A stretch of 54,545 nucleotides of DNA from Gammaproteobacteria bacterium (GCA_013288815.1 JABDBD010000018.1:1478-56022), one strand, 5' to 3'. Positions 1 through 9,969 are shown, counted from the stretch's first letter. The notes: generated by a model from the sequence alone, not told the origin. Program-made: numbers and translations.

Positions 1-27
1 CGGGTGGTGTCGTCATTATCAATGAGA

Positions 28-3000
28 TTAATACGTTAACCCACCTAGAACCTCAATAAAAAGACAGGGATTGTGCGCCAAATTCGTTAACACCATTTTG
101 ACTCTATCAATCCTACCCGTTAAAACAGGCTTTTTCTCATTTTTCTGCTGAGTGACAAACGGCGAGAGCAACTCTGCTGTTGTGACATTTTCTCTTTGCT
201 TGCGTTCTAACATCGAACGCAACTGGATATAAGATAAATCATTTTTTATATCTAGAATTTCATCGAGCTGTTTTTTATCGCCAGGAAACTCTTGATATAA
301 TAATTTGTTGATTTCAGCGCGACTCACTTCTATCACCACAGGTTTTACACAGGGAAAACAGGTTTCATCATTGGTCAGCAAAATTAATTTACCCTTTATT
401 TTTTCGTCGTCTAAAAATTGTTGTTGTCCATTCACAGTAATAAAGGGACGTTTCGCAAAAAGTGTTTCTAAGTAACAACGCAATGGTTGCGAAAAATGAT
501 TTTTATGAATGCTTAATACAACTTTTTTACCCGGGTCCGCGTACAGCGCTTCTAACACTCGCCCCTTAACATAATCAAACTCATAGGGATCATCTTTAGC
601 AGGAGTCATCATTTCAAATAACTCTTTATCATCTTGCGGAGAAAGCGATATCGTAAAATCCACTTTTTCCATTTTGTGTAACACAAAATCCATGTCTGCC
701 GCACAAATAAACTCAAGCTTATTTGAAGCAGGTGACTTACTCTCAACAGGAAACGGTATCAGCTTTGCTTGCATTTCTTCAGGCACGTGATCTGGGTAGA
801 ATACAAAATGAATTTGACAATGCATTTTTTTTGCATGCGCAAGAAGTTTAGCAATTTTATCTAGGCTAAAATCATTTTCTACTAAGATACGCACTGCTTG
901 TGCGCCTGGATGTATCCATCCATTTAGCACTTTAAACTCAGGTTCAAATTGATAATTTTCATAATACTGGTTGTCATTCACTGTATTTAAAGTGAGATCG
1001 AAATTAACACCAAGGTCAGGTAAAACAGATACGCTGTAATCACCTTCCCAGTTATAAGGTACTTCCACTATGTCAATACGAAAGTTTTTGGGAAGCATAA
1101 TTGGCTTGCCAAAAAAATCCAACGGTTCGCCTGCTTTTAACTTTGCATAAAACAACGCAAAATCACGCGATTCAGGCGGATTAATAATGGAATAATACGA
1201 CTTACCGGCTTCAATGGCTTCTACCAGAAAACCTTTTTGAATACTGCCCTGATCGTCCGGTGTGCCTATGAGTAATGATTCCCACTGCTTAAGATGATAG
1301 AGATTATGATCTTCTTGTTCTGATAATAGTGTAGCAGTAATACGCGGCTCATCTTCCAAATGCCAATCCATATCCGCTGGTAAATCTGACATGAGTCGAA
1401 AACGCGAGGTAAAATCTGTTCCTAATTTTTGCTCCTCATCACGCCGCCATTGACAAATGACGGTCACCCCTTCTGGGATAGTAACCGCATCTATGTAGCG
1501 CAGCTGCGTATCAATCATCGTATTATAACCGATATCATCTTTTGTAAAGCCAGACCAATCAACTACCAATGCATCACCTGGCTGAGCGGTTTTCAAAAAA
1601 GTCACCAGATCACTATCTTGCTTTTCCTCTGATAATTTTAGCGTATCATCAACTACCACTTTTTGAGAGGTGATCGCTTTCAGTGAAGACAGATAAAATA
1701 CTTTTTTGTTTTGCGCTTTTTGTGAATTCAACAAGGCTAAATCAAATTTTAAAATTTGCTCATCATCACTGAAGGTAAATAAAACATTTTGTTGTGCAGG
1801 AGGCAGCATTTTTAAATGGGTTTCTAACGACTCTGATAAAGCGCTGTAATCATCCGTGAAAGGCAACGCGAATTTTTTTGATTGATGAAATAAATTTTTA
1901 CGACTCAGTTGTTTTTTAGTAACAGACGAGGCGACTACTTCCTTTGTTTCAATTGCAGTTAATGTAGGCTCTGGTGGCTTTACCATAGGAACCAACTCAA
2001 CATTCGCTAATGTAGGCTCAGATGGTTTTACCACAGGAACCAAATCAATATTCGCTGGGTAACCACCTAAATCCAGTAATTTTGCTCTACCATCGCCATC
2101 TTGAACGCCCACAAATTCATGTCCTGTGCAACCAATATGGCTACAGGCAATATCTAATGCATCACAAAATGATTTAAAAAAAGCGGCTCGATGACGACAA
2201 GCACCGTTCGGAGTTTGAAGTTGCGCATTCAACAACGAAATTCCATGCAGGTTACCAATCGATTCTGATCCAAATAACTTACAATAACGTTGCAAACTTT
2301 CCAGCATACTTTTGACAATGTTTTTGGGTAATTTTTCGTATATTGTTTTTTTGGGTAATTGCGTAGGCTTTAATCCCAAATGGATATCACCATTGGGACC
2401 TGTAAAAAATTGAAGGCTTTTAAAAAAATCCACTGGGAATTCTTCAGTGAGGTTATGATATGCAAAATACGCTTCTAATAATGCATATGCAGTTTGATGC
2501 AAACCATCTGCTTTGTTAAATGCTAATGTGTTCTTAAATCGCAATGGATCATGATACAGCGACTCAACAAAGATTTCCTGCTGAGGTGCATTGTTTTTTA
2601 ATCTCACGCCATAGCGCTTGATTCGTGAATTATAAGCAAATTCAACATCCGCAGAACACTTAAAACATTGCATCACTTTTGATAAAGATAAGGCAGGGAG
2701 TTTCGTAAATTCTTTCCCATTCGCTAAAACTGGGAATTGGCCTATATAAAAATCATGACTCGTTTTTAATTTTTCATCGAATAATTCCTCAATCGTTTGA
2801 TCTTGACTTAATTGAGGGACATTTACCGCTTCCCAGCCATTTTCGGTTTCAACCTCGTTTGCTATGACTAGCTTACCATCAACAATTTTCGCTTTATCCA
2901 CCACGTTATCCAGAATATATCGAGTCGGGTCAACAAGCCCTGATGGATCTCGAAAGAATTGTTGTGCTTTAAATGAGGGTAGATTTTCTTTTATTCGTGT

Positions 3001-5490
3001 ATCACTGTCTATTGATATTTTAGCAGGTTTACTGGTAATTAACGTGTTAACAGGCGGTTCAACATTCTTTTTTATTACACTCTGAATGGGGCTCTGAGAA
3101 TGCTGCGATGTTAAGGCAGGTTCTGAATTACCAAAATTTTCTGGCATATAAATATGTACACCAGGAAGAGCTTCTTCAAATGCAACCCTGTCGCGATTAA
3201 GGCTATCTGTCGATTCACCTATAGGAGAAAGTTCTGCATATTTGAGATTTTTAAAAAACTTTAGAACATATTCTACAGGTGGGAAGTTAATTTTTTTATA
3301 ATTTATTAAACTTATCGAATCTGCACTGTAACCGATAAACGACATAAAATTTATACTATCACAATCATTTATAATAATTTTATGTGTTTTCTGACTGACA
3401 AAGCAATAAAGATCAACACGGTCGTCTTTCCAGCCACTAAAGACTATCGTGTGTAATTTTGCTAACATCAGGAAAAACTTTATTTTTTTAATTACCGTAC
3501 GATCAACTACAAGCTCCTGTAATTTTGATAAAAATGCAGGATCATGTTTTGCTAGCCTGTATTTTTCAGAGGCGTCGTTCTCATTCATGTTAGCTATTAT
3601 TTCACAATTAATAAATTTAACCGATTCTAAATGCGGAGCATGAAGAAGAATATCGATGATTGTTTCTTCTAAATATCTTCCTCTGTTAAAAACTAAATTT
3701 TTTACCTTGAAAGTGGGCAAGTTAGCCACATAATCAGCTGATGAATACTGCGAATCCACATATTCAACACCTTCTAATTCAATGGTAGTCGTTAATTTAA
3801 ATAATTTTATACATTCAAAAAACATTCCATGGGTTATGAATTTGGTATCGCTAATTTTTACTGACTGCAGATTGTTGAAATCACCTACGGGAGTATGTGA
3901 AGAAACATCCTGATCGTCATTAAAGATTATGTTTTTTAATTCTAAATGAATAATATCGGGCGCAGATGACATAGCTGCCATATAGCGATAGTAAAAACAA
4001 TATCTTGAACCAATACCGACTAATGACTTTATATAACAAGATGAGATAATTGGCATTATCGCATCAAAACAATTTCCTTGCACTGTCACGCTATCCAGTT
4101 TTTTTCTACTTATTTTACTGATGCCGCTTTTAATTTTAAATTGTGCATCAAGGACATTTTCATCAAAATCAACTCCGTTGAAAAAAACTGAATTAAGTTT
4201 TTCGCAACGTTCAATAAACCGCATGAAGCTTTCATGAGAACGTAGACTACACCTAGACAATTTAATATTTTCTAAATTGGGCAAGTGAACAGTATCAAAA
4301 TCCATTTCCGTTAGATCAACCTCTCTCAAATACAACGTTCTTAAACTCTCTGCAGAATTTAGACAGGATTGTAAGTTAACTTTTTCTCGACTAAAGTCTA
4401 GATTCATTAATTGCATATTTTTAAAAAAACTCGCCGGCATGAATCTTATCGGGCTCGCGCCTTCTTCTATAGTAAGCTCTCGCAACGATGGACAGGTTAA
4501 CAAAAAATGAAAGAGAGAATCAGTGAGTGTTCTAACAACATCCACTTTCAAAATCCTTAGATTTCTAAAATCTTTATTCGTATACCCATCAAGAGCATAT
4601 TTATCTAAAAACTCTAACGACACTAACTTTTTACAAAGGGAATCAGGTAAGTCATTCACTAATACATAACGTATAGACATTTTTTTCAAATGGGGCAATT
4701 GAGATAGCAATGTTATAAATGGACCCTTTAATTGCTCCCACCAAGAGTGCCGGGTATAATCCAGCAGAACCTCTAATGACTGTAGTGATTTTATAAGTGA
4801 TAGAGGTATATTGAGAATGCGTCTGACATCCTCTTCTGAGCGAACGTCTAATTCTTCTAATTTACATTGCTTACATGTCGTTAAAATACTTATCTTCTCA
4901 TCATTTAAATTATATAGACTCACGCGGATTTTTTTTGTTGTCATTTTCAATACGTCTTCTACTTTGACATGACCTGCATAGCAAAATGGGTGGATAACAG
5001 GATCCCGTCCTTCATAAATATATTTTATTTGTTCCCTAACAAAACAATTCACAATAGCAACTTTGTCTCGCTCAACTCCTAGCTCGCGCATACATTTAAG
5101 AACATCACTTGGATGAACCATTTTATTTAACATAGGAAGTAGGTTCTTAAACTCTTCTTTCGATGTGATGTGTTTTGCATAGAGGCCGAAACAAAAATAG
5201 ATCTCGAATTGATTATCATCATGCAAATAACTCCATTCCCAGTCATCAACATGCAAAACGATACTCGCAATACTCGCAGCAGCGTAGACTAAGACTTTAT
5301 TTTCAACTTGAGAACCACTCGCATCGGGTAAGCACCACATATCAGGAAGTTTTAGTCTGCGACGGAGATGAGATATCTGTAGGGTACGTTTTTCTGTATA
5401 GCCTTCCACTGGCTTGTGTTTTGTGTAAGACAAACCAAGGTCTTGCTTTGTTTTTTCTGACATTTTCTTGGCTGCTGGTCTGGTTAGCAC
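28..5490 (-). CDS. Giant leucine-rich-repeat protein with transglutaminase-like domain
   Basis: This 1820-residue protein starts at a GTG (5488-5490) preceded by a strong AAAGGAGG Shine-Dalgarno six bases upstream, which favours it over the ATG ten codons in. Roughly residues 205-765 read as irregular leucine-rich repeats of the RNI/F-box type (recurring LxxLxL with LPxLxxL or SLRxLxL). After a polar linker, residues about 1040-1145 resemble a transglutaminase-like (papain-fold) core: Cys1098 in GACRHRA, His1124 in GHEFVGV and Asp1140 in LLDLGG are correctly ordered and spaced for a Cys-His-Asp triad. Two 16-residue proline-containing repeats follow. The remaining 620 residues are unrecognised, although residues about 1200-1420 faintly recall a degraded AAA module. 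There is no signal peptide or membrane segment. Family knowledge: LRR-plus-enzyme architectures are frequent among type IV effectors. Effector status is inference. No other gene shares its transcription unit in the window. Confidence 0.85.
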   Translation of the reverse strand: MLTRPAAKKMSEKTKQDLGLSYTKHKPVEGYTEKRTLQISHLRRRLKLPDMWCLPDASGSQVENKVLVYAAASIASIVLHVDDWEWSYLHDDNQFEIYFCFGLYAKHITSKEEFKNLLPMLNKMVHPSDVLKCMRELGVERDKVAIVNCFVREQIKYIYEGRDPVIHPFCYAGHVKVEDVLKMTTKKIRVSLYNLNDEKISILTTCKQCKLEELDVRSEEDVRRILNIPLSLIKSLQSLEVLLDYTRHSWWEQLKGPFITLLSQLPHLKKMSIRYVLVNDLPDSLCKKLVSLEFLDKYALDGYTNKDFRNLRILKVDVVRTLTDSLFHFLLTCPSLRELTIEEGASPIRFMPASFFKNMQLMNLDFSREKVNLQSCLNSAESLRTLYLREVDLTEMDFDTVHLPNLENIKLSRCSLRSHESFMRFIERCEKLNSVFFNGVDFDENVLDAQFKIKSGISKISRKKLDSVTVQGNCFDAIMPIISSCYIKSLVGIGSRYCFYYRYMAAMSSAPDIIHLELKNIIFNDDQDVSSHTPVGDFNNLQSVKISDTKFITHGMFFECIKLFKLTTTIELEGVEYVDSQYSSADYVANLPTFKVKNLVFNRGRYLEETIIDILLHAPHLESVKFINCEIIANMNENDASEKYRLAKHDPAFLSKLQELVVDRTVIKKIKFFLMLAKLHTIVFSGWKDDRVDLYCFVSQKTHKIIINDCDSINFMSFIGYSADSISLINYKKINFPPVEYVLKFFKNLKYAELSPIGESTDSLNRDRVAFEEALPGVHIYMPENFGNSEPALTSQHSQSPIQSVIKKNVEPPVNTLITSKPAKISIDSDTRIKENLPSFKAQQFFRDPSGLVDPTRYILDNVVDKAKIVDGKLVIANEVETENGWEAVNVPQLSQDQTIEELFDEKLKTSHDFYIGQFPVLANGKEFTKLPALSLSKVMQCFKCSADVEFAYNSRIKRYGVRLKNNAPQQEIFVESLYHDPLRFKNTLAFNKADGLHQTAYALLEAYFAYHNLTEEFPVDFFKSLQFFTGPNGDIHLGLKPTQLPKKTIYEKLPKNIVKSMLESLQRYCKLFGSESIGNLHGISLLNAQLQTPNGACRHRAAFFKSFCDALDIACSHIGCTGHEFVGVQDGDGRAKLLDLGGYPANIDLVPVVKPSEPTLANVELVPMVKPPEPTLTAIETKEVVASSVTKKQLSRKNLFHQSKKFALPFTDDYSALSESLETHLKMLPPAQQNVLFTFSDDEQILKFDLALLNSQKAQNKKVFYLSSLKAITSQKVVVDDTLKLSEEKQDSDLVTFLKTAQPGDALVVDWSGFTKDDIGYNTMIDTQLRYIDAVTIPEGVTVICQWRRDEEQKLGTDFTSRFRLMSDLPADMDWHLEDEPRITATLLSEQEDHNLYHLKQWESLLIGTPDDQGSIQKGFLVEAIEAGKSYYSIINPPESRDFALFYAKLKAGEPLDFFGKPIMLPKNFRIDIVEVPYNWEGDYSVSVLPDLGVNFDLTLNTVNDNQYYENYQFEPEFKVLNGWIHPGAQAVRILVENDFSLDKIAKLLAHAKKMHCQIHFVFYPDHVPEEMQAKLIPFPVESKSPASNKLEFICAADMDFVLHKMEKVDFTISLSPQDDKELFEMMTPAKDDPYEFDYVKGRVLEALYADPGKKVVLSIHKNHFSQPLRCYLETLFAKRPFITVNGQQQFLDDEKIKGKLILLTNDETCFPCVKPVVIEVSRAEINKLLYQEFPGDKKQLDEILDIKNDLSYIQLRSMLERKQRENVTTAELLSPFVTQQKNEKKPVLTGRIDRVKMVLTNLAHNPCLFIEVLGGLTY
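1961..2056. repeat. Two tandem 48-bp coding repeats
   Basis: Units 1961-2008 and 2009-2056 are near-identical and in frame within the giant LRR gene. They encode two 16-residue proline-containing repeats (LVP-VKP-EPTL pattern) between the transglutaminase-like core and the C-terminal region. They are probably a spacer of variable copy number. Confidence 0.8.
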
Positions 5491-5603
5491 ACGTAACCTC
5501 CTTTAGCCTTAAGTATAGTCACTTTATAAAGAAATGTTGCGATACCACAATGGGAAGCATCCTATTGATTAAAATAGAAATTATGCTATTATCGTTAATT
5601 CAC

Positions 5604-5679
5604 GGCGTTGTTGCATAAATCGGTTTTTCACTTCCCCCCTTTGTGGGAGAGGTAATAAAACAACTTATGCAACAACGCC
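5604..5679. mobile_element. 76-bp miniature inverted-repeat element
   Basis: Perfect 15-bp terminal inverted repeats (GGCGTTGTTGCATAA at 5604-5618 and its reverse complement at 5665-5679) bound a 46-bp non-coding core. The end sequence resembles those of IS5/IS903-type insertion sequences, so this may be a MITE or an internally deleted IS. No target duplication is visible. It lies in the 230-bp gap between the giant LRR gene and the small membrane protein; nothing else is recognisable in that gap. Confidence 0.6.
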
Positions 5680-5720
5680 ATCAAAGCTCCTTAAACCTTT
5701 TATGTATTTAGGGGTATCTG

Positions 5721-5873
5721 ATGAAATTAACGAGTAATATTGGCTTCATCCTTCTTGCTGTTTATTTAATTTTAGTTGCAATTACAACCTTGCTTCCAGG
5801 AATTGCTATCCCTAGCGTCATCGTTGGAATAGTAGCATTGGTTGCAGCGATTTTTATTCTTATTGGCAGATAA
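5721..5873 (+). CDS. Small hydrophobic membrane protein (50 aa)
   Basis: This 50-residue frame has an ATG with a GGGG-type ribosome site eight bases upstream. It is almost entirely hydrophobic: two predicted membrane helices (residues about 8-25 and 32-48) are separated by a short turn containing LPGIAIP, and it ends in LIGR. Comparable tiny two-helix proteins of unknown function are common in gammaproteobacteria. It is likely an inner-membrane protein. It sits 70 bp upstream of the Thr-rich exported protein and may be co-transcribed with it. No function can be assigned. Confidence 0.65.
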   Translation: MKLTSNIGFILLAVYLILVAITTLLPGIAIPSVIVGIVALVAAIFILIGR

Positions 5874-5943
5874 AACATCTTAATGTTTTATCTTAATAAA
5901 ATTTTTACTGAATCAACAACATAAACTTTTGGAGGAAAATGTA

Positions 5944-6282
5944 ATGAGATTTTTTATTAAATTGATTTTAACCGCTTCTGTTCTCTGTTTTTCATTAGCA
6001 ACCAACGCCGACACTAGCACCACCGTTACAACCCCAGCCAATCAAAATGATAACAGTAGCTCAACAACGACGACGATGAATGGCGACAGTACAAATACCA
6101 CAACCACAACCACAACTCCACCGAATCAAAACGATGATAGTAGTACCACTTCATCAACAACCACAACAAATACCGGCAATATGGCTCCGCCAAGCACCAC
6201 TAGCAGCACAACCGTTACGACACCATCCGACCAAAATGGTAGTGGCAGCTCATCAACAACGACCACCACGAATAGCAATTAA
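5944..6282 (+). CDS. Exported Thr/Ser/Asn-rich repeat protein
   Basis: The protein has 112 residues. The ATG at 5944 is preceded by GGAGG at a spacing of eight. Residues 1-22 form a clear Sec signal peptide (MRFF, hydrophobic core, cleavage after ATNA). The mature part is low complexity: about three imperfect repeats of the form TTxTTPxNQND-SS-TTTT, dominated by Thr, Ser, Asn and Gln, with no Cys and almost no hydrophobic residues. Such sequences are usually disordered and surface- or periplasm-located. An in-frame TTG at 5929 is less likely because it would overlap the ribosome site. No family is recognised. Confidence 0.7.
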   Translation: MRFFIKLILTASVLCFSLATNADTSTTVTTPANQNDNSSSTTTTMNGDSTNTTTTTTTPPNQNDDSSTTSSTTTTNTGNMAPPSTTSSTTVTTPSDQNGSGSSSTTTTTNSN

Positions 6283-6300
6283 TTCTCGTTGACCACATTG

Positions 6301-6320
6301 CCCACGGTTCGCCGTGGGCA
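6301..6320. terminator. UUCG-loop hairpin between convergent genes
   Basis: GCCCACGG, loop TTCG, CCGTGGGC forms a perfect 8-bp stem. It lies between the 3' ends of the Thr-rich protein gene and the convergent ferredoxin gene, where a bidirectional terminator would be expected. There is no T-run, so intrinsic termination is uncertain. It may instead stabilise 3' ends. Confidence 0.35.
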
Positions 6321-6382
6321 CATGCTTATCAAACTAACATCCATAAATCTGCCGAATCTAGGATTATTTACAACGTAATGGC

Positions 6383-6649
<267 letters not shown>

Positions 6650-6656
6650 TCATACT

Positions 6657-7148
<492 letters not shown>

Positions 7149-7159
7149 TTAGGCATAAT

Positions 7160-7180
7160 TTTCGCTATTATAATGCGAAA
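7160..7180. promoter_or_regulatory. Near-perfect palindrome over -10 box in divergent promoter
   Basis: TTTCGC (7160-7165) and GCGAAA (7175-7180) flank TATTATAAT, giving a 21-bp near-palindrome around a TATAAT (7169-7174) in the gap between divergent coaD and the glycosylase gene. It could be an operator or a symmetrical bidirectional -10 region. No regulator is identified. Confidence 0.4.
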
Positions 7181-7249
7181 CGACTAAGCTTGCTAATTTT
7201 CGCAATCTGATTATCCTATTAAGTCTTCATTTATTGACTTGGCTTGACC

Positions 7250-7894
7250 ATGGATGCGCGCAAAATACACTATTTAAACACAATGGGCATACAAGCTTGG
7301 CAGCTTAATGCGAGCCCGCTTGTCTCAGATATGACTGACGGTGATTGGGAAATATTACAAAAACAAGTCGCACTTTGTACCGCTTGCGGCTTAGAAAAAA
7401 CCCGTACGCAAACTGTATTTGGCGTGGGTAACCGTTCAGCAGAACTCATGATTATTGGTGAGGCACCTGGCTTTTATGAAGATAAACAAGGCGAACCTTT
7501 TGTGGGAAAAGCCGGGCAATTATTAAATGCCATGTTAGAGTCTATTCACTTTAATCGCGACACAGTCTACATCGCGAATATTTTGAAATGTCGGCCGCCA
7601 AATAATCGTGACCCTTCAGCAGAAGAAGTGAACTCATGCACACCTTTTCTCGAAAAACAAATCGCCCTGATCCAACCAAAGTTATTACTCGCCGTCGGAA
7701 AAATTGCGGCAAATTTTTTATTAAACACAACTTCTCCGTTAGGTCAGCTACGCAATAAAATTCATACTTATGGGGAAAAGAAAACACCACTCATTATCAC
7801 TTATCATCCCGCTTATCTTTTACGTAATCCCGCGGATAAAGGCAAAGCCTTTCAAGATTTACAACTCACTTATCGCACTTTATTTGCGACCTAA
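7250..7894 (+). CDS. Family-4 (4Fe-4S) uracil-DNA glycosylase
   Basis: This enzyme removes uracil from DNA to start base excision repair. The predicted protein has 214 residues from the ATG at 7250; a TTG two codons upstream is possible but less natural. Features: CTACGL near the N-terminus and the later CRPPNNRDP and SCTPF cysteines as iron-sulphur ligands, the catalytic-site motif GEAPGFYED, and THYHP-like TYHPAYLLR near the C-terminus. The N-terminal YLNTMGIQAWQL segment is typical of gammaproteobacterial members. The 3' end overlaps the convergent coiled-coil gene by 15 bases. Confidence 0.93.
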   Translation: MDARKIHYLNTMGIQAWQLNASPLVSDMTDGDWEILQKQVALCTACGLEKTRTQTVFGVGNRSAELMIIGEAPGFYEDKQGEPFVGKAGQLLNAMLESIHFNRDTVYIANILKCRPPNNRDPSAEEVNSCTPFLEKQIALIQPKLLLAVGKIAANFLLNTTSPLGQLRNKIHTYGEKKTPLIITYHPAYLLRNPADKGKAFQDLQLTYRTLFAT

Positions 7895-8452
7895 TATTTT
7901 TTCCCACAAAGAAAATGGCCGAGATTTAAAATAAATTCCGGATCCTTTTATAGATAATATTTCCATGTATTTTATAGAAATATACTCACATGCCTTAACC
8001 ATTTGCGCAAGCTCCTCGGTCACTCGCTCGTTCTCTTTAGACTCTAAGTCTAATTGTATCGCAAGATGTTCTCTCTCTTTATAATGAAAAGAATCCTTGT
8101 CTTCTCTCTCTTGCTTTAAATTATTATTTTCATCTGTCAAATTACTACTCTGCAATCTTAATATTTGAATTTTTTGCTCTGATGCTAAATTTTCGATTTG
8201 TACTCTTGACAACTCTGAACGTAACTCGCCTATCTCTGCTTGATTTTGTTTTAAAGCATACTCAAGATCAGAGAGTTTATTTTTTAATGTTTCATTGAGA
8301 ATTTCTAGCATTTTGTACTGACAGACAAGATCATGTTTATCCAGAGAGATACTTTTATTTCCTTGCTCTAACTTTCTTGACCTCAAGCCTACCCTCGACC
8401 TTGAACTCGCATCGTTATGAACGGCATTGTGTAGCTTTTTTGCCAAACTCAT
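7880..8452 (-). CDS. Coiled-coil protein of unknown function
   Basis: The protein has 190 residues from the ATG at 8450-8452, which has AGGGAG eight bases upstream; an open frame continues 30 codons further upstream without a better start. Residues about 65-165 form a long heptad-rich coiled coil (ILNETLKNKLSDLEYAL onward), preceded by a basic Ser/Arg-rich head and followed by a short hydrophobic tail. No signal peptide. No family is recognised. It resembles the other unknown coiled-coil genes in this window (13.8 kb, 45-47 kb) in style only. Confidence 0.7.
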   Translation of the reverse strand: MSLAKKLHNAVHNDASSRSRVGLRSRKLEQGNKSISLDKHDLVCQYKMLEILNETLKNKLSDLEYALKQNQAEIGELRSELSRVQIENLASEQKIQILRLQSSNLTDENNNLKQEREDKDSFHYKEREHLAIQLDLESKENERVTEELAQMVKACEYISIKYMEILSIKGSGIYFKSRPFSLWEKILGRK

Positions 8453-8585
8453 TTTTAACTCCCTAACTGTTAACAATTTTATAACTTCCTGAAAAAGAAG
8501 ACGTTCATTCTTTGTTATTAAGTATAGTAGGTATTTTAACAATGGGGATTAACTTTTTTTAGATACTAGCTTATTGAAAACACAC

Positions 8586-9863
8586 TCATTTCATAATACA
8601 GCGATTATCAATTATTTTTGTAATTGCATTGACTTGCCTCGTTAAGCCTCCTCTATGCTCTTCTACAAACGCACGTGCACTTGCACCCACTTGAAGACGA
8701 TGGCTAGGATTTGAAAAAAAATGGCTGAGTTCATCTACTAACTCGGACTCATTATTCACTTGCTTCATACCTTGTTTAGCTGTTAACAACTGAGTGATTT
8801 CGGAAAAATTAAATAAGTAAGATCCTGTAATAATCGGTTTACCTAATACCGCAGCCTCCAACACATTATGCCCACCCACCGGGATAAAACTTCCACCCAC
8901 AAACGCTACATCACTGGCAGCGTATAACAACATAAGCTCGCCCGTCGTATCTCCAAAATAAATCTGCGTAGATGCGGAACATTCTTCAAATTGGCTACGC
9001 CTAGCGACTTGAAACCCTAATTGTTTCGTTAAATGATAAACCGCTGGAAAACGATCAGGGTGACGCGGCACCAAAATTAACAATGTGCCTGGATATCTCT
9101 GGCAGATTTGTTTATGTGCCGCCAAAATAATTTCTTCTTCTCCCGCATGCGTACTCGCAGCAATCCATATTAGACGTTGCTTTCCCAATTCTCTTCGCAA
9201 TGCGTCACTTTGCAAAAATAAATCGGCTGATACTTCAATATCAAATTTAATATTACCCGTTACTAGTGCACGCGCGGGGTCTAAGCCCAACGCTTTGAAG
9301 CGTTCCAACTCAGGTTGGGTTTGTATAGCTATCACATCTATGTTTTGCAAAATTTCTTTTGTCAATGTTGCGACCCACTGATAAGAACGAAATGATTTTT
9401 CAGAGAGACGAGCATTGACAACAATGATCGGAATTTTTTGTTGATGAGTCACGTTAAGCAAATTTGGCCACAATTCTGTTTCTACAATAATGGCAATCAT
9501 AGGATTAACAGATCGTAAGAAACGCTTAATCATGTGAGGAATATCATATGGAACATAGCACTGAAAAATTGATTCCCCAAACACAGAACGAATTCGTGCA
9601 GCACCCGTAGGCGTCATATTTGTCACAACAATGGGAATGCTAGGATATTTCTTTTGTAATGCTTGAATAAGGGGAGTCGCCGCAATGCTTTCACCTAATG
9701 AGACTGCATGTACCCAAATACATTTCTCAAGTTTATATGGGCAAAACCCTAACCGCTGCCCCCAATTGTGTCGGTATGCTGACATATTTCTCGAACGCCA
9801 TAATAAACGCAGAAAAATAAACGGAAGAGCCAAATAAAAAAGCACGGTATATAAATATCGCAA
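8586..9863 (-). CDS. waaA: 3-deoxy-D-manno-octulosonic acid transferase
   Basis: WaaA/KdtA adds Kdo from CMP-Kdo to lipid IVA at the inner face of the cytoplasmic membrane, completing the lipid A-inner core. The 425-residue protein starts at a TTG with GGAAGGA seven bases upstream. It has an N-terminal membrane anchor (residues about 4-22), the catalytic-glutamate motif VSLGES (Glu58), VVTNMTPTGA, a GT-B fold, and the C-terminal PVGGHNVLEAA donor-site signature. Full length. It stands alone between unrelated genes. Confidence 0.96.
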   Translation of the reverse strand: MRYLYTVLFYLALPFIFLRLLWRSRNMSAYRHNWGQRLGFCPYKLEKCIWVHAVSLGESIAATPLIQALQKKYPSIPIVVTNMTPTGAARIRSVFGESIFQCYVPYDIPHMIKRFLRSVNPMIAIIVETELWPNLLNVTHQQKIPIIVVNARLSEKSFRSYQWVATLTKEILQNIDVIAIQTQPELERFKALGLDPARALVTGNIKFDIEVSADLFLQSDALRRELGKQRLIWIAASTHAGEEEIILAAHKQICQRYPGTLLILVPRHPDRFPAVYHLTKQLGFQVARRSQFEECSASTQIYFGDTTGELMLLYAASDVAFVGGSFIPVGGHNVLEAAVLGKPIITGSYLFNFSEITQLLTAKQGMKQVNNESELVDELSHFFSNPSHRLQVGASARAFVEEHRGGLTRQVNAITKIIDNRCIMK

Positions 9864-9969
9864 CGTCTAATCCTTCCACAGGACAAATGAACTAGGATTA
9901 TAATGGAAACAAATTGTTTTTATCAGTAATATAATAGAGTCTGTTTACAAAATAAGCGAACTTTTAATT

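Noticed and set aside
5175..5618. 147-codon plus-strand frame opposite the 5' end of the giant gene
   Set aside because: It is antisense to a gene with a strong start signal, has no ribosome site and ends inside a mini-element.
6080..6292. Second frame inside the Thr-rich protein gene
   Set aside because: It is a by-product of the repetitive ACC/ACA codons; the other frame has a signal peptide and ribosome site.
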